A stretch of DNA of 15,971 bases from Klebsiella pneumoniae (GCA_945878745.1 CAMDVY010000018.1:1-15971); one strand, 5' to 3'. Shown: positions 1-8,127, counted from the stretch's first letter. The notes: generated by a model not told the origin, from the letters alone. A program made the numbers and translations.

Positions 1-267
1 CGCCTCATCATCCGGCGTCACCTGACTGACACCCGGTGGCAACTCACGAGGCTCACCAACATAGAGTCGAGAGCTGCCTGAACCACCTGCCACCAGCAAC
101 GACGCAAGATCATCGCTGATCAGCAATTCGGGCGGATTGACGCTGGCGCACAGGGCCGCAAACTGGGCCAGGGTTTCACACTGGATATAGCGCCAATCCT
201 GCGCACCCATGACTGCCGCCACAAAGGCGCGATTCCGGGTGTCCTTGAAAAAGGCGGCAATACGCAA
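1..267 (-). CDS. Unrecognised protein, N-terminal part (runs off the left edge)
   Basis: The minus-strand frame is open from the window edge up to a TAG near 293. I place the start at TTG (265-267) because it follows an AGGA Shine-Dalgarno match with a 7-base spacer and no ATG or GTG fits upstream in frame. A GTG and an ATG lie some 12-17 codons further in but would cut the first helix. The 89 visible residues begin MRIAAFFKDTRNRAFVAAVM, then alternate predicted strands and helices: DWRYIQC, a helix around TLAQFAAL, ELLISDDL, and RLYVGE. This resembles an alpha/beta, perhaps receiver-like fold, but no diagnostic motif is seen and I do not recognise the family. It lies about 100 bases downstream of lhr on the same strand, so the two may be cotranscribed. 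The coding call is fairly sure; start and function are not. Confidence 0.6.
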   Translation of the reverse strand, partial: MRIAAFFKDTRNRAFVAAVMGAQDWRYIQCETLAQFAALCASVNPPELLISDDLASLLVAGGSGSSRLYVGEPRELPPGVSQVTPDDEA

Positions 268-369
268 GCGAACATCCTGTTCTGGAGACTATGCGGAAAG
301 TCTAGCAGCGGATCGGCGAATGAAACGTTGGCCAGTTCGCCTTTCACTGGGCCGAAGGGTGATTTGCAG

Positions 370-3300
370 TCAGCGCTGGGAGGTGATTGCCTCACGCACC
401 TCGAGTTCGACACGTTTGTGGTCTGCCTGCACCCTCAGCACGCGATCCAGTGGAAGCAGCCAGGGGCTGTCGATGACGTCTGCACTATTGATGGAATGAA
501 CTTCGATACGTCGCCGCCGCCGTGCGAGGTGGACCAGTACCGCCAGCACCGCATCGGTTGCGGGGTGGTCCGGCGAGATCAGAAAGCGCAGCGACTTGCC
601 GCCATTTTCCACGATCAGTGCGAGCTCTTCGCCGATGAATGCCAGGTAATTGGTGCCCCGGCGCTGCGGCAGCTCCGGCCAGTCGAGGCCGAGCCCACAG
701 GGCGAGGCACAGTCGGTTGCGTTGACCCACCCCACAGCGGTCGACGATATCGGTTCGCGCAGTCGATGCAGGGTTGAGGGCAGCGCGAATTGCGGTCCCG
801 AGAGACCCTGGAAAAACAAGCCACCGGACACTTCACCCGCCAGCTCCATCACTCGCAGGCAGCGAAAGCAAGTGCTCCACGACTGACCTTCCCGAGTGAC
901 CAGTTCGCGATTCACGAACCCGTATCGATCGAGCAGGATACGTACGCGCATCTTGGCGTCTTCGAAGTCGCGCAAGGGACTGTCCGCGCCGGGTTTGTGC
1001 AACAGGCGCCAGCTACCGGGCCAGCCATTGGCGATGCCACGCGCGCGTCGACGCATCGTTGACACGGTGGTGCCTGATGGCACGTCGGTGAGTTGGAACT
1101 TGCGTCGGGCGGCTTGTTGCAGTGAGGTCCACTCGTCGGTGGCGAGCCAGCCACCCCACACTGCCCGCCACCACTGCTGATTCAGTGCTTCCGTGGTTTG
1201 CTGGCTGGTGTCGCTGATCTGATTGAAAGAATAGCGGGCAGTGGGGTCACGAAAGGCAGCAAAAAGACGTGCGGTGTCGGCGTCAGGCAGATCCCGGGAG
1301 CCGAACAGGTCCGTTTCTTCAAGGGTGCCGACCTGTACGCGTTCATTGCCGTTACCGCGCCAGTTCAAACCTTCCGTGGCAATGACCTCGGCCAGCTCCC
1401 CATCGTTGCCATCGCCCGTGCGTGCGGCGAGAAGATCTTCCAGCCATACCGACACCGGTGCAGTAAAACCCGCCAGGCGTTGCAGGTGACTTGCAATGGC
1501 GAGACGTCGATCGACGTCGTTGCTGAATGGAGGTCGTGCTAGTTCGTGTAACCTCGCCAGAAACGCTGGCAACTTCCTGGCTGCCATTGGTTCGAGCGCA
1601 TAACGCTGTTTGGAGCGCTGTAGCCGGAAGAGGATTTCCAGGTTGTCACGTTCGCACCAGTGGGAAACCGTGCTGCCCTCAACCGAGACGTCGGCGATCA
1701 GTGCATCGTTGCGCCACAGTGTTTCCGGTGCCGTGGGCAGCAGCGCTTCGATCTCGCTCCGAGTCAGCGGACCGTGAAAAGACAGAACTTCAATGTAGAG
1801 ATTTTCGAGCTGCAACGTTGCCAGCGTGTGGTGTTCATCAACTGGATGCGTGCCTGAACCCAGGGGTTCGACATGATCTGCGTGTTTCGAAAACACCTGA
1901 AGAAAGTCGCGATGAGTGATCCAGCGCCTGGAATCGCGCTGAATCCGGAACAGTGTGCCACTGGCGTTCGCAGACAGTCCGGATAGCGTCAACAATTCAG
2001 ACCACTCAACTTCCTGTAGCAGCACACGTTCGCGAACCCAGTCATCGAGATCATCCGCGTCATTCGGAACGTACCCGGGTAACAGCCGCTGTCGTTTGCT
2101 GATGAAGTTGTCGATACTGCTTCGGCTCAACTGCGGACGAAATTCCGCATGTGCCATTGCACTGGCGATGAGGTCCTGTCGCAAACCGCTGGTGCCGGAA
2201 TCTTCCGGTTCGTCGGTGTCATACATCAGTGGACTGATCTGTTCGAAACGAATACTGCTGGCAAAGGGACTGGGTGCGTTGGTCCGAACGGCGGTCCAGC
2301 GAATTTCTCCACTCGCCACTTCATGCAAACGATCGCGCAAAGCTTCCAGATCAAACTCGTCCTGCAGGCAGGTTCGCCAGGTTTCCAGCAAGACCGGAAA
2401 ATCCTCGAATCGCTTGACTGTGGTCAGCAGCTTTTTCGCCTGCATGCGGCTCATCCACAGCGGCAGCCGCTGGTTGAATCGGGGTTTTGCGAGCAAGAGA
2501 CTGCGTTGTGCGCACTCCCTGAATCGTGCGCCGAAATGTCCGGAGCTTTCGAGGGATGCCCGGAGCAGCGGCACAAGATTGTCCGGAGTGACGAGACCGA
2601 GGATGAATGCGGCATCGGGCCAGTCGCGACACTGCACCACCACCGCATCGTTATCTGCGAATACCTCCGGTTTCTCCCACCCCTCATTGACCAAAGCCGC
2701 ACGCAATGCCAGGGCAAAAGGCTGATTAAGTTCACCACCCCAGAGGGTGTGCAGGATCAGCTGGCGAGGCGCGTCAGGGCCGCGGTAGCCATCGGGTCCT
2801 CCGGCAGCGAGCTCGATGAGCAGGTGATAACGATCGGGAAGGGGGGCGCCGGTGACCTGCCTTTGAGAAACCAGAAAGTCAGTGAGCGCTTCCGCGCCGC
2901 TGTCATCAAATCCCAGGGCCAGAATGCTGGCTTGCAGACCACCAGGGTCACGCTGTGCAAGAAACTGCTCGGCTGACCCGAGAAATCGGCCGATGCGCTC
3001 GGAGAAATGATTGTTGCGAAAAATAGTCTCGCTGCGCCAGAACGGGAGCGATGGGGCGGCGGACGCTGCCGGTCGCACCAGCACATCGTTGTGGGTGATC
3101 TGTTGTATGGTCCAGCCCTGGGTACCCAGCGTAAAAGACTGGCCGATGGTTGCTTCCCAGACAAACTCTTCATCCAGCTCGCCGATGGCAGCGCCGCCGT
3201 CGGACATGCGTAGCGTAAAGTAGCCGCGGTCCGGGATACTGCCACCGCTTGCATACATGGCGAACAGCGCACCCTTGGCGATGCTGACGGTACTCGTGGT

Positions 3301-4716
3301 GTGGTCGAGATGAAGGCGTGGCCGCAGTTCGCGCAATCGGGCACCGGCAAATCGACCGGACAACATGTCGATGACCAGCATGAACAGTGCGTAGTCCAAC
3401 TGGCGATAGGCACAGGCTCGGGTGATGACGTCAAACAGCGCAGCCAGGGTCCAGGATTCATGCGCGCACATCGAGATGATGATCTGCACCAGAATATCGA
3501 GGGGTGCCTGCTGCAGGCGGATTGGCTCTAGATCACGATCCCTGACCGCGTTTGCCAACACGGCTGCATCGATGAGATCGCGGGAATGACTCGGGTACAA
3601 CGTGCCACGGCTGGTGGCGCCCACTTGATGCCCGGCGCGACCGACGCGTTGCAGCGTCTGGGCGATGCCAGATGGGGATTGCACCATGACCACCTCATCG
3701 AGGGAGCCGATGTCGATGCCCATCTCGAGCGAGTTGGTGGCGACAATCGCCCGCAGCTCACCCGCCTTCAGGCGCTGTTCCACCTCCGTTCTGATCTCCC
3801 GAGCCAGCGAGCCGTGATGAGCGTAGGCCACGGTTGACCCTGCAGAATCGTTGATCCGAAGCGTGATCTTCTCGGCGAGCCTTCGACTGTTGGTAAAGAA
3901 CAGCGTCGATCGATTGTGTTCGACCAGCTCCGCGAATTCCTTACCCAGCGGTTCCCATATTTTTTTTCCTGCAGCCGCGGCCTGACGAGCTTCAACAGGG
4001 AAACGCACCCGAAAGTCGATCTTTTTCGCCGAGCTGACTGCAATTGTCGTGATCGGGCGTGGTTGGTGCTGATCATCAAAGGCAGCCACCCAGCTGGCGA
4101 CCAGTTCTAGAGGATGAACGGTGGCGGACAGGGCGATACGCTGGAATTCACCAGCGATAAGCGCCAGGCGTTCCATGCTGACGCTCAGCTGCGCGCCACG
4201 GCGGTTGTTCACCAGCGCATGCACCTCATCGATGATCACGCAGCAAACCGAAGCCAGTGAGGCACGACCGCGAACATTGGTCAGCATCAGGTGCAGGCTT
4301 TCCGGTGTCGTGATCAGGATATCTGGTGGTTGCCTCAGCATCCGTTGTCGATCCGCGGTTGACGTGTCACCGGACCGAACACCGACCGTGATCGGTGGCA
4401 GATCCGGATATTCGCGCAAAGCCGCCAGGGGCTCGGTGAGGTTGACGCGAATGTCGTTGTTCAGGGCTTTGAGCGGTGAAACATAGACCACACGCGTTTG
4501 GCCCGTGGTGAGGTCGCCGGTCAGGAAACGATTGATGGACCACAGAAATGCGGTCAGCGTCTTGCCACTGCCGGTGGGCGCAGTGATCAGTGCGTGCCCG
4601 CCTTTTGCGATGACCGGCCAGCTCTCGGCCTGCACACTGGTCGGCGACGCATGGCGACTGGCGAACCAGCGCTGGATCATCGGGTGAAAAAGAGCAAGGG
4701 GGGACGGGTCGGACAT
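370..4716 (-). CDS. lhr: Lhr-type large ATP-dependent helicase (long form)
   Basis: This is a 1448-residue superfamily 2 helicase, close to the length of long-form Lhr proteins (about 1500 residues). Motifs in order are Walker A TAPTGSGKT (45-53), DEVH box (163-166), SAT motif III (197-199), FFTNSRR motif IV (273-279), ATNSLEMGIDIG motif V (326-337) and QRVGRAGH motif VI (356-363). The roughly 1000 residues that follow match the Lhr winged-helix/beta-barrel core plus the long C-terminal extension that distinguishes Lhr from short Lhr-core proteins. Characterised Lhr proteins are 3'-to-5' single-strand DNA translocases that unwind RNA:DNA hybrids, and they are linked to DNA repair and crosslink or replication-stress survival. 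The start ATG has only a weak ribosome site; a second ATG at residue 13 also precedes all motifs. The gene is divergent from the membrane protein at 4788. No frameshift or missing helicase residue is apparent. Confidence 0.96.
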   Translation of the reverse strand: MSDPSPLALFHPMIQRWFASRHASPTSVQAESWPVIAKGGHALITAPTGSGKTLTAFLWSINRFLTGDLTTGQTRVVYVSPLKALNNDIRVNLTEPLAALREYPDLPPITVGVRSGDTSTADRQRMLRQPPDILITTPESLHLMLTNVRGRASLASVCCVIIDEVHALVNNRRGAQLSVSMERLALIAGEFQRIALSATVHPLELVASWVAAFDDQHQPRPITTIAVSSAKKIDFRVRFPVEARQAAAAGKKIWEPLGKEFAELVEHNRSTLFFTNSRRLAEKITLRINDSAGSTVAYAHHGSLAREIRTEVEQRLKAGELRAIVATNSLEMGIDIGSLDEVVMVQSPSGIAQTLQRVGRAGHQVGATSRGTLYPSHSRDLIDAAVLANAVRDRDLEPIRLQQAPLDILVQIIISMCAHESWTLAALFDVITRACAYRQLDYALFMLVIDMLSGRFAGARLRELRPRLHLDHTTSTVSIAKGALFAMYASGGSIPDRGYFTLRMSDGGAAIGELDEEFVWEATIGQSFTLGTQGWTIQQITHNDVLVRPAASAAPSLPFWRSETIFRNNHFSERIGRFLGSAEQFLAQRDPGGLQASILALGFDDSGAEALTDFLVSQRQVTGAPLPDRYHLLIELAAGGPDGYRGPDAPRQLILHTLWGGELNQPFALALRAALVNEGWEKPEVFADNDAVVVQCRDWPDAAFILGLVTPDNLVPLLRASLESSGHFGARFRECAQRSLLLAKPRFNQRLPLWMSRMQAKKLLTTVKRFEDFPVLLETWRTCLQDEFDLEALRDRLHEVASGEIRWTAVRTNAPSPFASSIRFEQISPLMYDTDEPEDSGTSGLRQDLIASAMAHAEFRPQLSRSSIDNFISKRQRLLPGYVPNDADDLDDWVRERVLLQEVEWSELLTLSGLSANASGTLFRIQRDSRRWITHRDFLQVFSKHADHVEPLGSGTHPVDEHHTLATLQLENLYIEVLSFHGPLTRSEIEALLPTAPETLWRNDALIADVSVEGSTVSHWCERDNLEILFRLQRSKQRYALEPMAARKLPAFLARLHELARPPFSNDVDRRLAIASHLQRLAGFTAPVSVWLEDLLAARTGDGNDGELAEVIATEGLNWRGNGNERVQVGTLEETDLFGSRDLPDADTARLFAAFRDPTARYSFNQISDTSQQTTEALNQQWWRAVWGGWLATDEWTSLQQAARRKFQLTDVPSGTTVSTMRRRARGIANGWPGSWRLLHKPGADSPLRDFEDAKMRVRILLDRYGFVNRELVTREGQSWSTCFRCLRVMELAGEVSGGLFFQGLSGPQFALPSTLHRLREPISSTAVGWVNATDCASPCGLGLDWPELPQRRGTNYLAFIGEELALIVENGGKSLRFLISPDHPATDAVLAVLVHLARRRRRIEVHSINSADVIDSPWLLPLDRVLRVQADHKRVELEVREAITSQR

Positions 4717-4774
4717 GGCTGGATTATCGCGACTTGAGCGCCCATCGCGCCAGCGCAGTGCAGCATCCAGATTG

Positions 4775-4780
4775 TTATAG
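4775..4780 (+). promoter_or_regulatory. Possible -10 element giving a leaderless mRNA
   Basis: TTATAG (or TATAGT, shifted one base) ends 7-8 bases before the ATG at 4788. Transcription would begin about at the start codon. No Shine-Dalgarno sequence lies in front of that ATG, which is consistent. No good -35 is visible at the usual spacing, so this is tentative. Confidence 0.3.
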
Positions 4781-4787
4781 TGCCGCG

Positions 4788-5126
4788 ATGTACCAGCTTC
4801 TACTCTTCATCCGCACGGCGATCGGCCTGTTTACAGCAGTGCTCGCGACCGCACTGTTGAATCAGTATCTGATGATGCCGCCGCTGGCAGCGCTGTGGTT
4901 GGTCCCCTCCATCGCCGGTCTGTGCGGCGGGCTTGCCTGTTCGTCGCTCTCACCCAGTCAGGGTGTCGAACTGGCTGCGACCTGTGGCGCCATTCTCGGG
5001 CTGGTGTTGCTGGTGCCGTGGGGCCGCGGGAGTGGATGGGATTGGCACGCACTGATGGTGATACCGGGTTTCATTGCCGGTGCGTTGAGCTGGGTGATGA
5101 TGGCCCGCTGGTTACAGAATCGCTGA
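4788..5126 (+). CDS. Small four-helix membrane protein, function unknown
   Basis: The 112-residue protein is strongly hydrophobic with four likely transmembrane helices at about residues 3-25, 33-52, 61-78 and 86-107, joined by short loops and ending in a basic tail (ARWLQNR). I do not recognise a family and see no catalytic motif. I chose the ATG at 4788 over the in-frame TTG at 4734. The extra 18 residues from 4734 would be polar and would cover the inter-gene promoter region with lhr. No ribosome-binding sequence precedes the ATG, and a -10-like hexamer sits immediately upstream, so translation may be leaderless. It diverges from lhr, and the CoA-transferase gene begins about 110 bases downstream on the same strand, which may make them one transcript. 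The coding call rests on the helix pattern and on the lack of a better ORF here. Confidence 0.75.
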   Translation: MYQLLLFIRTAIGLFTAVLATALLNQYLMMPPLAALWLVPSIAGLCGGLACSSLSPSQGVELAATCGAILGLVLLVPWGRGSGWDWHALMVIPGFIAGALSWVMMARWLQNR

Positions 5127-5236
5127 TCCAGGCAGCTGGTGGGCCGATGCAACAGGAACAATCTGGACATTCACGACAATCACCACGACAGGCCAGCAAG
5201 TCGTCGGAACAAAACGCGAGGGGAGCTAAACAAACC

Positions 5237-6460
5237 ATGGCAGCATTGGCAGCGCACCTTCAAGCAGGTGATCGAATTTTCGTTTCCGGCAGTTCAAATG
5301 AGCCGACCGGTCTGCTGGCTGCGCTGAAGACGCTCGACCTGCCGGCGAATCTGCACTTCATTCAATTCCCGATTGCTGGCTATAACGGTGAAGACTTCAC
5401 GGCATGGCAACCGACGTTCGAACAGACGACATTTTTCATGACACCTGCCCTGCGTCGTGCAGCGCCCTCAAGATTGCACTTCCAGCCGATGCAGATGCGG
5501 CATGTTTATGACTATCTGGCGAACGGTGTCGATGTGGTCCTGACACAGGCTGCTCCTGACCATCACGGCGAACTGCGCTTTGGTCCGAATGTCGACTTTT
5601 TACAGGCCGCGATGCAGTCGGCACGTGTTGTAATCATCGAGGTCAATGCCGCTGTGGTCGCCCCGGCTGGCGGTCTCGCGGTTGATCGTGACCTCGTCAC
5701 GACGATACTTGAGACTGAAAGAACGCCGCACTATGCGCCACCAGTGACCATTGATGACGTGTCGCGCCGGATCGGCCAGCAGGTGGCAAGCCTCGTCCGT
5801 GACGGAGATTGTCTGCAGACCGGCATCGGCGCCATTCCCGCTGCCATTCTTGACGCCCTGGGTGATCGCAATGATCTCGGACTGCACGGTGGATTGATCG
5901 ACGACGGTGGCATGGCGCTGATCAAGCGGGGCGTCGTCACAGGCAGACGCAAGAGCATCGATGCAAACCAGCACATTACCGGCATGGCGCTTGGTTCTGC
6001 GCAACTGTACGAGTGGCTGGCCAATGAACCGCGAGTGGTCTTTCGAGGCGCCAACTACACCCATGAACTGAGTATCTTGCGAACCATCGACAATTTTGTG
6101 TCGGTGAATTCAGCGGTGGAGATCGATCTCTTTGGTCAGGTGAATGCCGAGTTCGCGGCCGGGCGCCAACTCAGTGGCACCGGTGGTGCCGTCGATTTCA
6201 TGCGTGGTGCCAGGGCCAGTCGAGGCGGGAGATCCATCGTTGCACTGCCAGCCACCGCCAAGGATGGGGAAGTTTCACGGATCGTAACGAAGGTAGAACT
6301 GGTGACTGCTGCCCGTACCGATGTCGATATCATCGTTACCGAGTTTGGCATTGCGCATCTGCGCGATCGGTCGACCAAAGACCGCGCAGCAGCCCTGATT
6401 GAAATCGCCGCGCCCCAATTCAGGGATGCGCTGCGAGAACAGGCGCACGCAATTTCCTGA
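5237..6460 (+). CDS. Acetyl-CoA hydrolase/CoA-transferase family protein
   Basis: The 407-residue protein matches the family of acetyl-CoA hydrolases, 4-hydroxybutyrate CoA-transferases and succinyl-CoA:acetate CoA-transferases. These move CoA between acyl groups, or hydrolyse acyl-CoA, in the cytoplasm through a glutamyl-CoA intermediate. Diagnostic segments are the N-terminal GDRIFVSGSSNEP, the TGIGAIPAAIL turn, the GLHGGLIDDGGMALIKRGVV block (around residues 215-235), NSAVEIDLFGQVNAE, SGTGGAVDFMRGA, and a C-terminal VTEFGIAHLRDRS. In 4-hydroxybutyrate CoA-transferases the active-site Glu lies in an HTE motif in the first of these later blocks; here that motif reads HGG, so the substrate and even the reaction are uncertain. 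The ATG at 5237 follows a GAGGGGAG ribosome site with a longish 11-base gap and starts just before the conserved fold. An ATG at 5147 would add 30 polar residues and is the alternative. Confidence 0.88.
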   Translation: MAALAAHLQAGDRIFVSGSSNEPTGLLAALKTLDLPANLHFIQFPIAGYNGEDFTAWQPTFEQTTFFMTPALRRAAPSRLHFQPMQMRHVYDYLANGVDVVLTQAAPDHHGELRFGPNVDFLQAAMQSARVVIIEVNAAVVAPAGGLAVDRDLVTTILETERTPHYAPPVTIDDVSRRIGQQVASLVRDGDCLQTGIGAIPAAILDALGDRNDLGLHGGLIDDGGMALIKRGVVTGRRKSIDANQHITGMALGSAQLYEWLANEPRVVFRGANYTHELSILRTIDNFVSVNSAVEIDLFGQVNAEFAAGRQLSGTGGAVDFMRGARASRGGRSIVALPATAKDGEVSRIVTKVELVTAARTDVDIIVTEFGIAHLRDRSTKDRAAALIEIAAPQFRDALREQAHAIS

Positions 6461-6488
6461 ACTGCGGGTAGTTGGTCACAAAACGCCC

Positions 6489-6507
6489 AGCTGCAGTCTA
6501 TGCAGCT
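6489..6507. repeat. Perfect inverted repeat, 7-bp arms and 5-base loop
   Basis: AGCTGCA, GTCTA, TGCAGCT form a perfect hairpin or dyad. It begins 28 bases after the CoA-transferase stop and lies just upstream of a TACAAT hexamer and the zinc-ribbon gene. No T-run follows, so it is a poor intrinsic terminator. It covers the position of the -35 region for that hexamer, which suits an operator better. Either role is inference. Confidence 0.45.
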
Positions 6508-6520
6508 TCTGCAGCCTCCC

Positions 6521-6526
6521 TACAAT
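6521..6526 (+). promoter_or_regulatory. Possible -10 box for the zinc-ribbon gene
   Basis: TACAAT (5 of 6 to the sigma-70 consensus) lies 45 bases before the ATG at 6572. No recognisable -35 is present at 16-18 bases upstream, where the inverted repeat lies. If the site is real it would need an activator or be a weak promoter. Confidence 0.3.
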
Positions 6527-6571
6527 CGCATCCATTCTCGATTCAAAGCAAGACAGGGAGTCTACTTCGCC

Positions 6572-6820
6572 ATGGATTACGTTGGCATCGATCCGGTAGT
6601 TGGGCTCGAATGCGCCAGTTGCAAGGACATTACCCGCCTGCCATACAGCGAGCTGTTGTGCTTGGTGGGCGACGCCGAGCAAGTGGAATGCAAAGCATGC
6701 CATCGCAAGATGCTGCATGACTGGACCACCATCAATGTGGTGCAGAACATCATCAAAAAACGGATGCGCCAGGCCAATGAGGCCAAGGAGCGGCGTGAGC
6801 GTCAGCAGGGCAGTTATTGA
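6572..6820 (+). CDS. Small zinc-ribbon-like protein
   Basis: The 82-residue protein has two CxxC knuckles, ECASC (Cys14, Cys17) and ECKAC (Cys40, Cys43), spaced as in a zinc ribbon, plus a lone Cys30. A helix follows (NVVQNIIKKRMRQ), then a highly charged, mostly basic tail that could contact nucleic acid. I do not recognise a named family. The ATG at 6572 has an AGGGAG ribosome site 11 bases upstream; in-frame ATG 6500 would place 24 unrelated residues over the promoter and hairpin. It is convergent with the acyl-CoA dehydrogenase, whose stop is 48 bases away. Its own promoter candidate and dyad suggest separate control from the CoA-transferase. The paired cysteines and sound start make it probably real. 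A rubredoxin-like iron site is less likely because the protein has no typical CPxCG motif. Confidence 0.7.
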   Translation: MDYVGIDPVVGLECASCKDITRLPYSELLCLVGDAEQVECKACHRKMLHDWTTINVVQNIIKKRMRQANEAKERRERQQGSY

Positions 6821-6868
6821 AACGGCTCTGCTTCTCGCGCGCCAGCGAATTCATCAGACTTTCCCGCG

Positions 6869-8050
6869 TCAGTCAGGCAAACCGAGTACTCGTTTGGCAA
6901 TGATGTTTCGTTGAATTTCGTTGGAGCCGCTGTAGATCGACGCGGCGCGATTGCCAAGCCAGGTGCGGGTCCACTCCAGATCGTTTTCCAATCCTGAATT
7001 CTCCGCTACACCAAACCCGGCGGTGCCTTTGAGCTCGCACATGAGCTCCGATTTTTCCTGCTGCAGTTCTGTGCCGTACATCTTGAAGATCGACGTGGCC
7101 GCGCCCGGTGTGCTGCCGTCTGAAGCCTCTTGAACGGTCCTCATTTGAGTGAGTCGAAAGGCGTGCTGATTGATGTTGTGTGTGAGGATGCGTTGCCGCC
7201 AGGCCGGATCGGCAATTTGTCCGGAGGCTTCGCCAATATATTGACGCGCGGTGTCGAGCAAAGAGCCACTGGGTCCAATCGCTCGCCCCCCGACCAGTGA
7301 GGCCATGCCACTGCGTTCGTGTTGCAGAAGGCGCTTGCCTACCGTCCAGCCGCGATTGAGTTGACCGATCAGGTCTTCTTTTCGCGCCATGGCATTGTCG
7401 AAAAAGGTTTCACAAAAGGGCGAAACACCGTTGATGAGCCGGATCGGTCTGACACGTACGCCGGGCTGATGCATGGTCAGCAATACAAAGCTGATGCCAT
7501 CATGTTTTGGGACATCCTGGTTGGTGCGGACCAGACAGAACATCCAGTCCGCGTACTGGGCGCCGGAGGTCCATATCTTCTGGCCGTTGATGAGAAAGTG
7601 ATCGCCGGCGTCGTCGGCTCGGGTGCGCAGGCTCGCCAGATCAGAACCAGCGGAGGGTTCGCTGTAACCCTGACACCAGGCAAATTCACCGCGCGCGATG
7701 GGAGGGAGATGACGCGCTTTTTGTTCGGCGGTACCGTGTTCCAGCAGCGTCGGTCCGATCATGACGACACCCATGCCGGTCAGCGGCGGACGCGCGTTGA
7801 TGCGGCGCAACTCGTCAGCGAGGACCACGTATTCCTGAGTGGTGAGACCCGCACCGCCGTATTCACGTGGCCACGTGGGGACCGTCCAGCCCTTTTCGGC
7901 CATGCGCTTCAACCACAGTTGGGTATCAGCGTCAGCGACCTTGAGAATTGTGCTGCCGGTTGATATCGGGCCATCGCCTTTGGCGCCGGCTGGGCAGTTT
8001 GCGGCCAGCCAGTCACGGGTTTCCATGCGGAAAGTCTGCAGATCGCTCAT
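6869..8050 (-). CDS. Acyl-CoA dehydrogenase family protein
   Basis: This 393-residue flavoenzyme homologue would oxidise an acyl-CoA thioester to the 2-enoyl-CoA using FAD and pass electrons to electron-transfer flavoprotein. Family signatures in order are WPREYGG (60-66), WCQGYSEPSAGSDLASLRTR (125-144, flavin/substrate site), GQKIWTSGAQYADW (156-169), FCETFFDNA (212-220), ERSG (245-248), and the C-terminal SGSNEIQRNIIAKRVLGLP (374-392). It resembles the branch used for branched, alicyclic or steroid side-chain acyl-CoAs, but substrate cannot be assigned from sequence. The ATG at 8050 is preceded by an AAGGGG ribosome site 5 bases upstream and matches the usual N-terminus. A start at 8143 would add 31 residues over the divergent promoter region and is rejected. 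It stands alone: no enoyl-CoA hydratase or second dehydrogenase subunit lies beside it. Confidence 0.93.
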   Translation of the reverse strand: MSDLQTFRMETRDWLAANCPAGAKGDGPISTGSTILKVADADTQLWLKRMAEKGWTVPTWPREYGGAGLTTQEYVVLADELRRINARPPLTGMGVVMIGPTLLEHGTAEQKARHLPPIARGEFAWCQGYSEPSAGSDLASLRTRADDAGDHFLINGQKIWTSGAQYADWMFCLVRTNQDVPKHDGISFVLLTMHQPGVRVRPIRLINGVSPFCETFFDNAMARKEDLIGQLNRGWTVGKRLLQHERSGMASLVGGRAIGPSGSLLDTARQYIGEASGQIADPAWRQRILTHNINQHAFRLTQMRTVQEASDGSTPGAATSIFKMYGTELQQEKSELMCELKGTAGFGVAENSGLENDLEWTRTWLGNRAASIYSGSNEIQRNIIAKRVLGLPD

Positions 8051-8095
8051 GATGTCCCCTTGTGCTCCCAGAGCGTCGTATTCTGCAATGAAGGT

Positions 8096-8127
8096 GGCGG
8101 TCCAAACCACTACAATCCAGGCGGTCC
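8096..8127 (+). promoter_or_regulatory. Possible promoter with flanking direct repeats, SRAP operon
   Basis: A TACAAT hexamer at 8111-8116 is flanked by two identical GGCGGTCC octamers at 8096-8103 and 8120-8127, 24 bases apart. They sit about where RNA polymerase covers the spacer and the start site. This could be an operator pair for the operon that begins at 8142 or 8255. No LexA-like CTGT-N8-ACAG box is seen. A canonical -35 is absent. Confidence 0.3.

Noticed and set aside
1955..2976. Two long plus-strand frames (256 and 275 codons) opposite lhr
   Set aside because: They overlap each other and lie wholly antisense to a gene with complete helicase motifs. Their translations are Ser/Arg/Cys-rich without any fold signature, typical of GC-rich antisense frames.
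2757..3461. A 234-codon minus-strand frame inside lhr
   Set aside because: It is the same strand in another phase of lhr; its product is Pro/Ser/Cys-rich noise and lhr itself is unbroken here.
4895..5236. Upstream extension of the CoA-transferase frame
   Set aside because: It would overlap the membrane-protein gene in another phase and adds residues absent from the family. Only the ATGs at 5147 and 5237 are plausible, and 5237 fits the domain start better.
7319..7963. A 214-codon plus-strand frame opposite the acyl-CoA dehydrogenase
   Set aside because: It is antisense to a well-supported enzyme gene, with no ribosome site and no recognisable protein.
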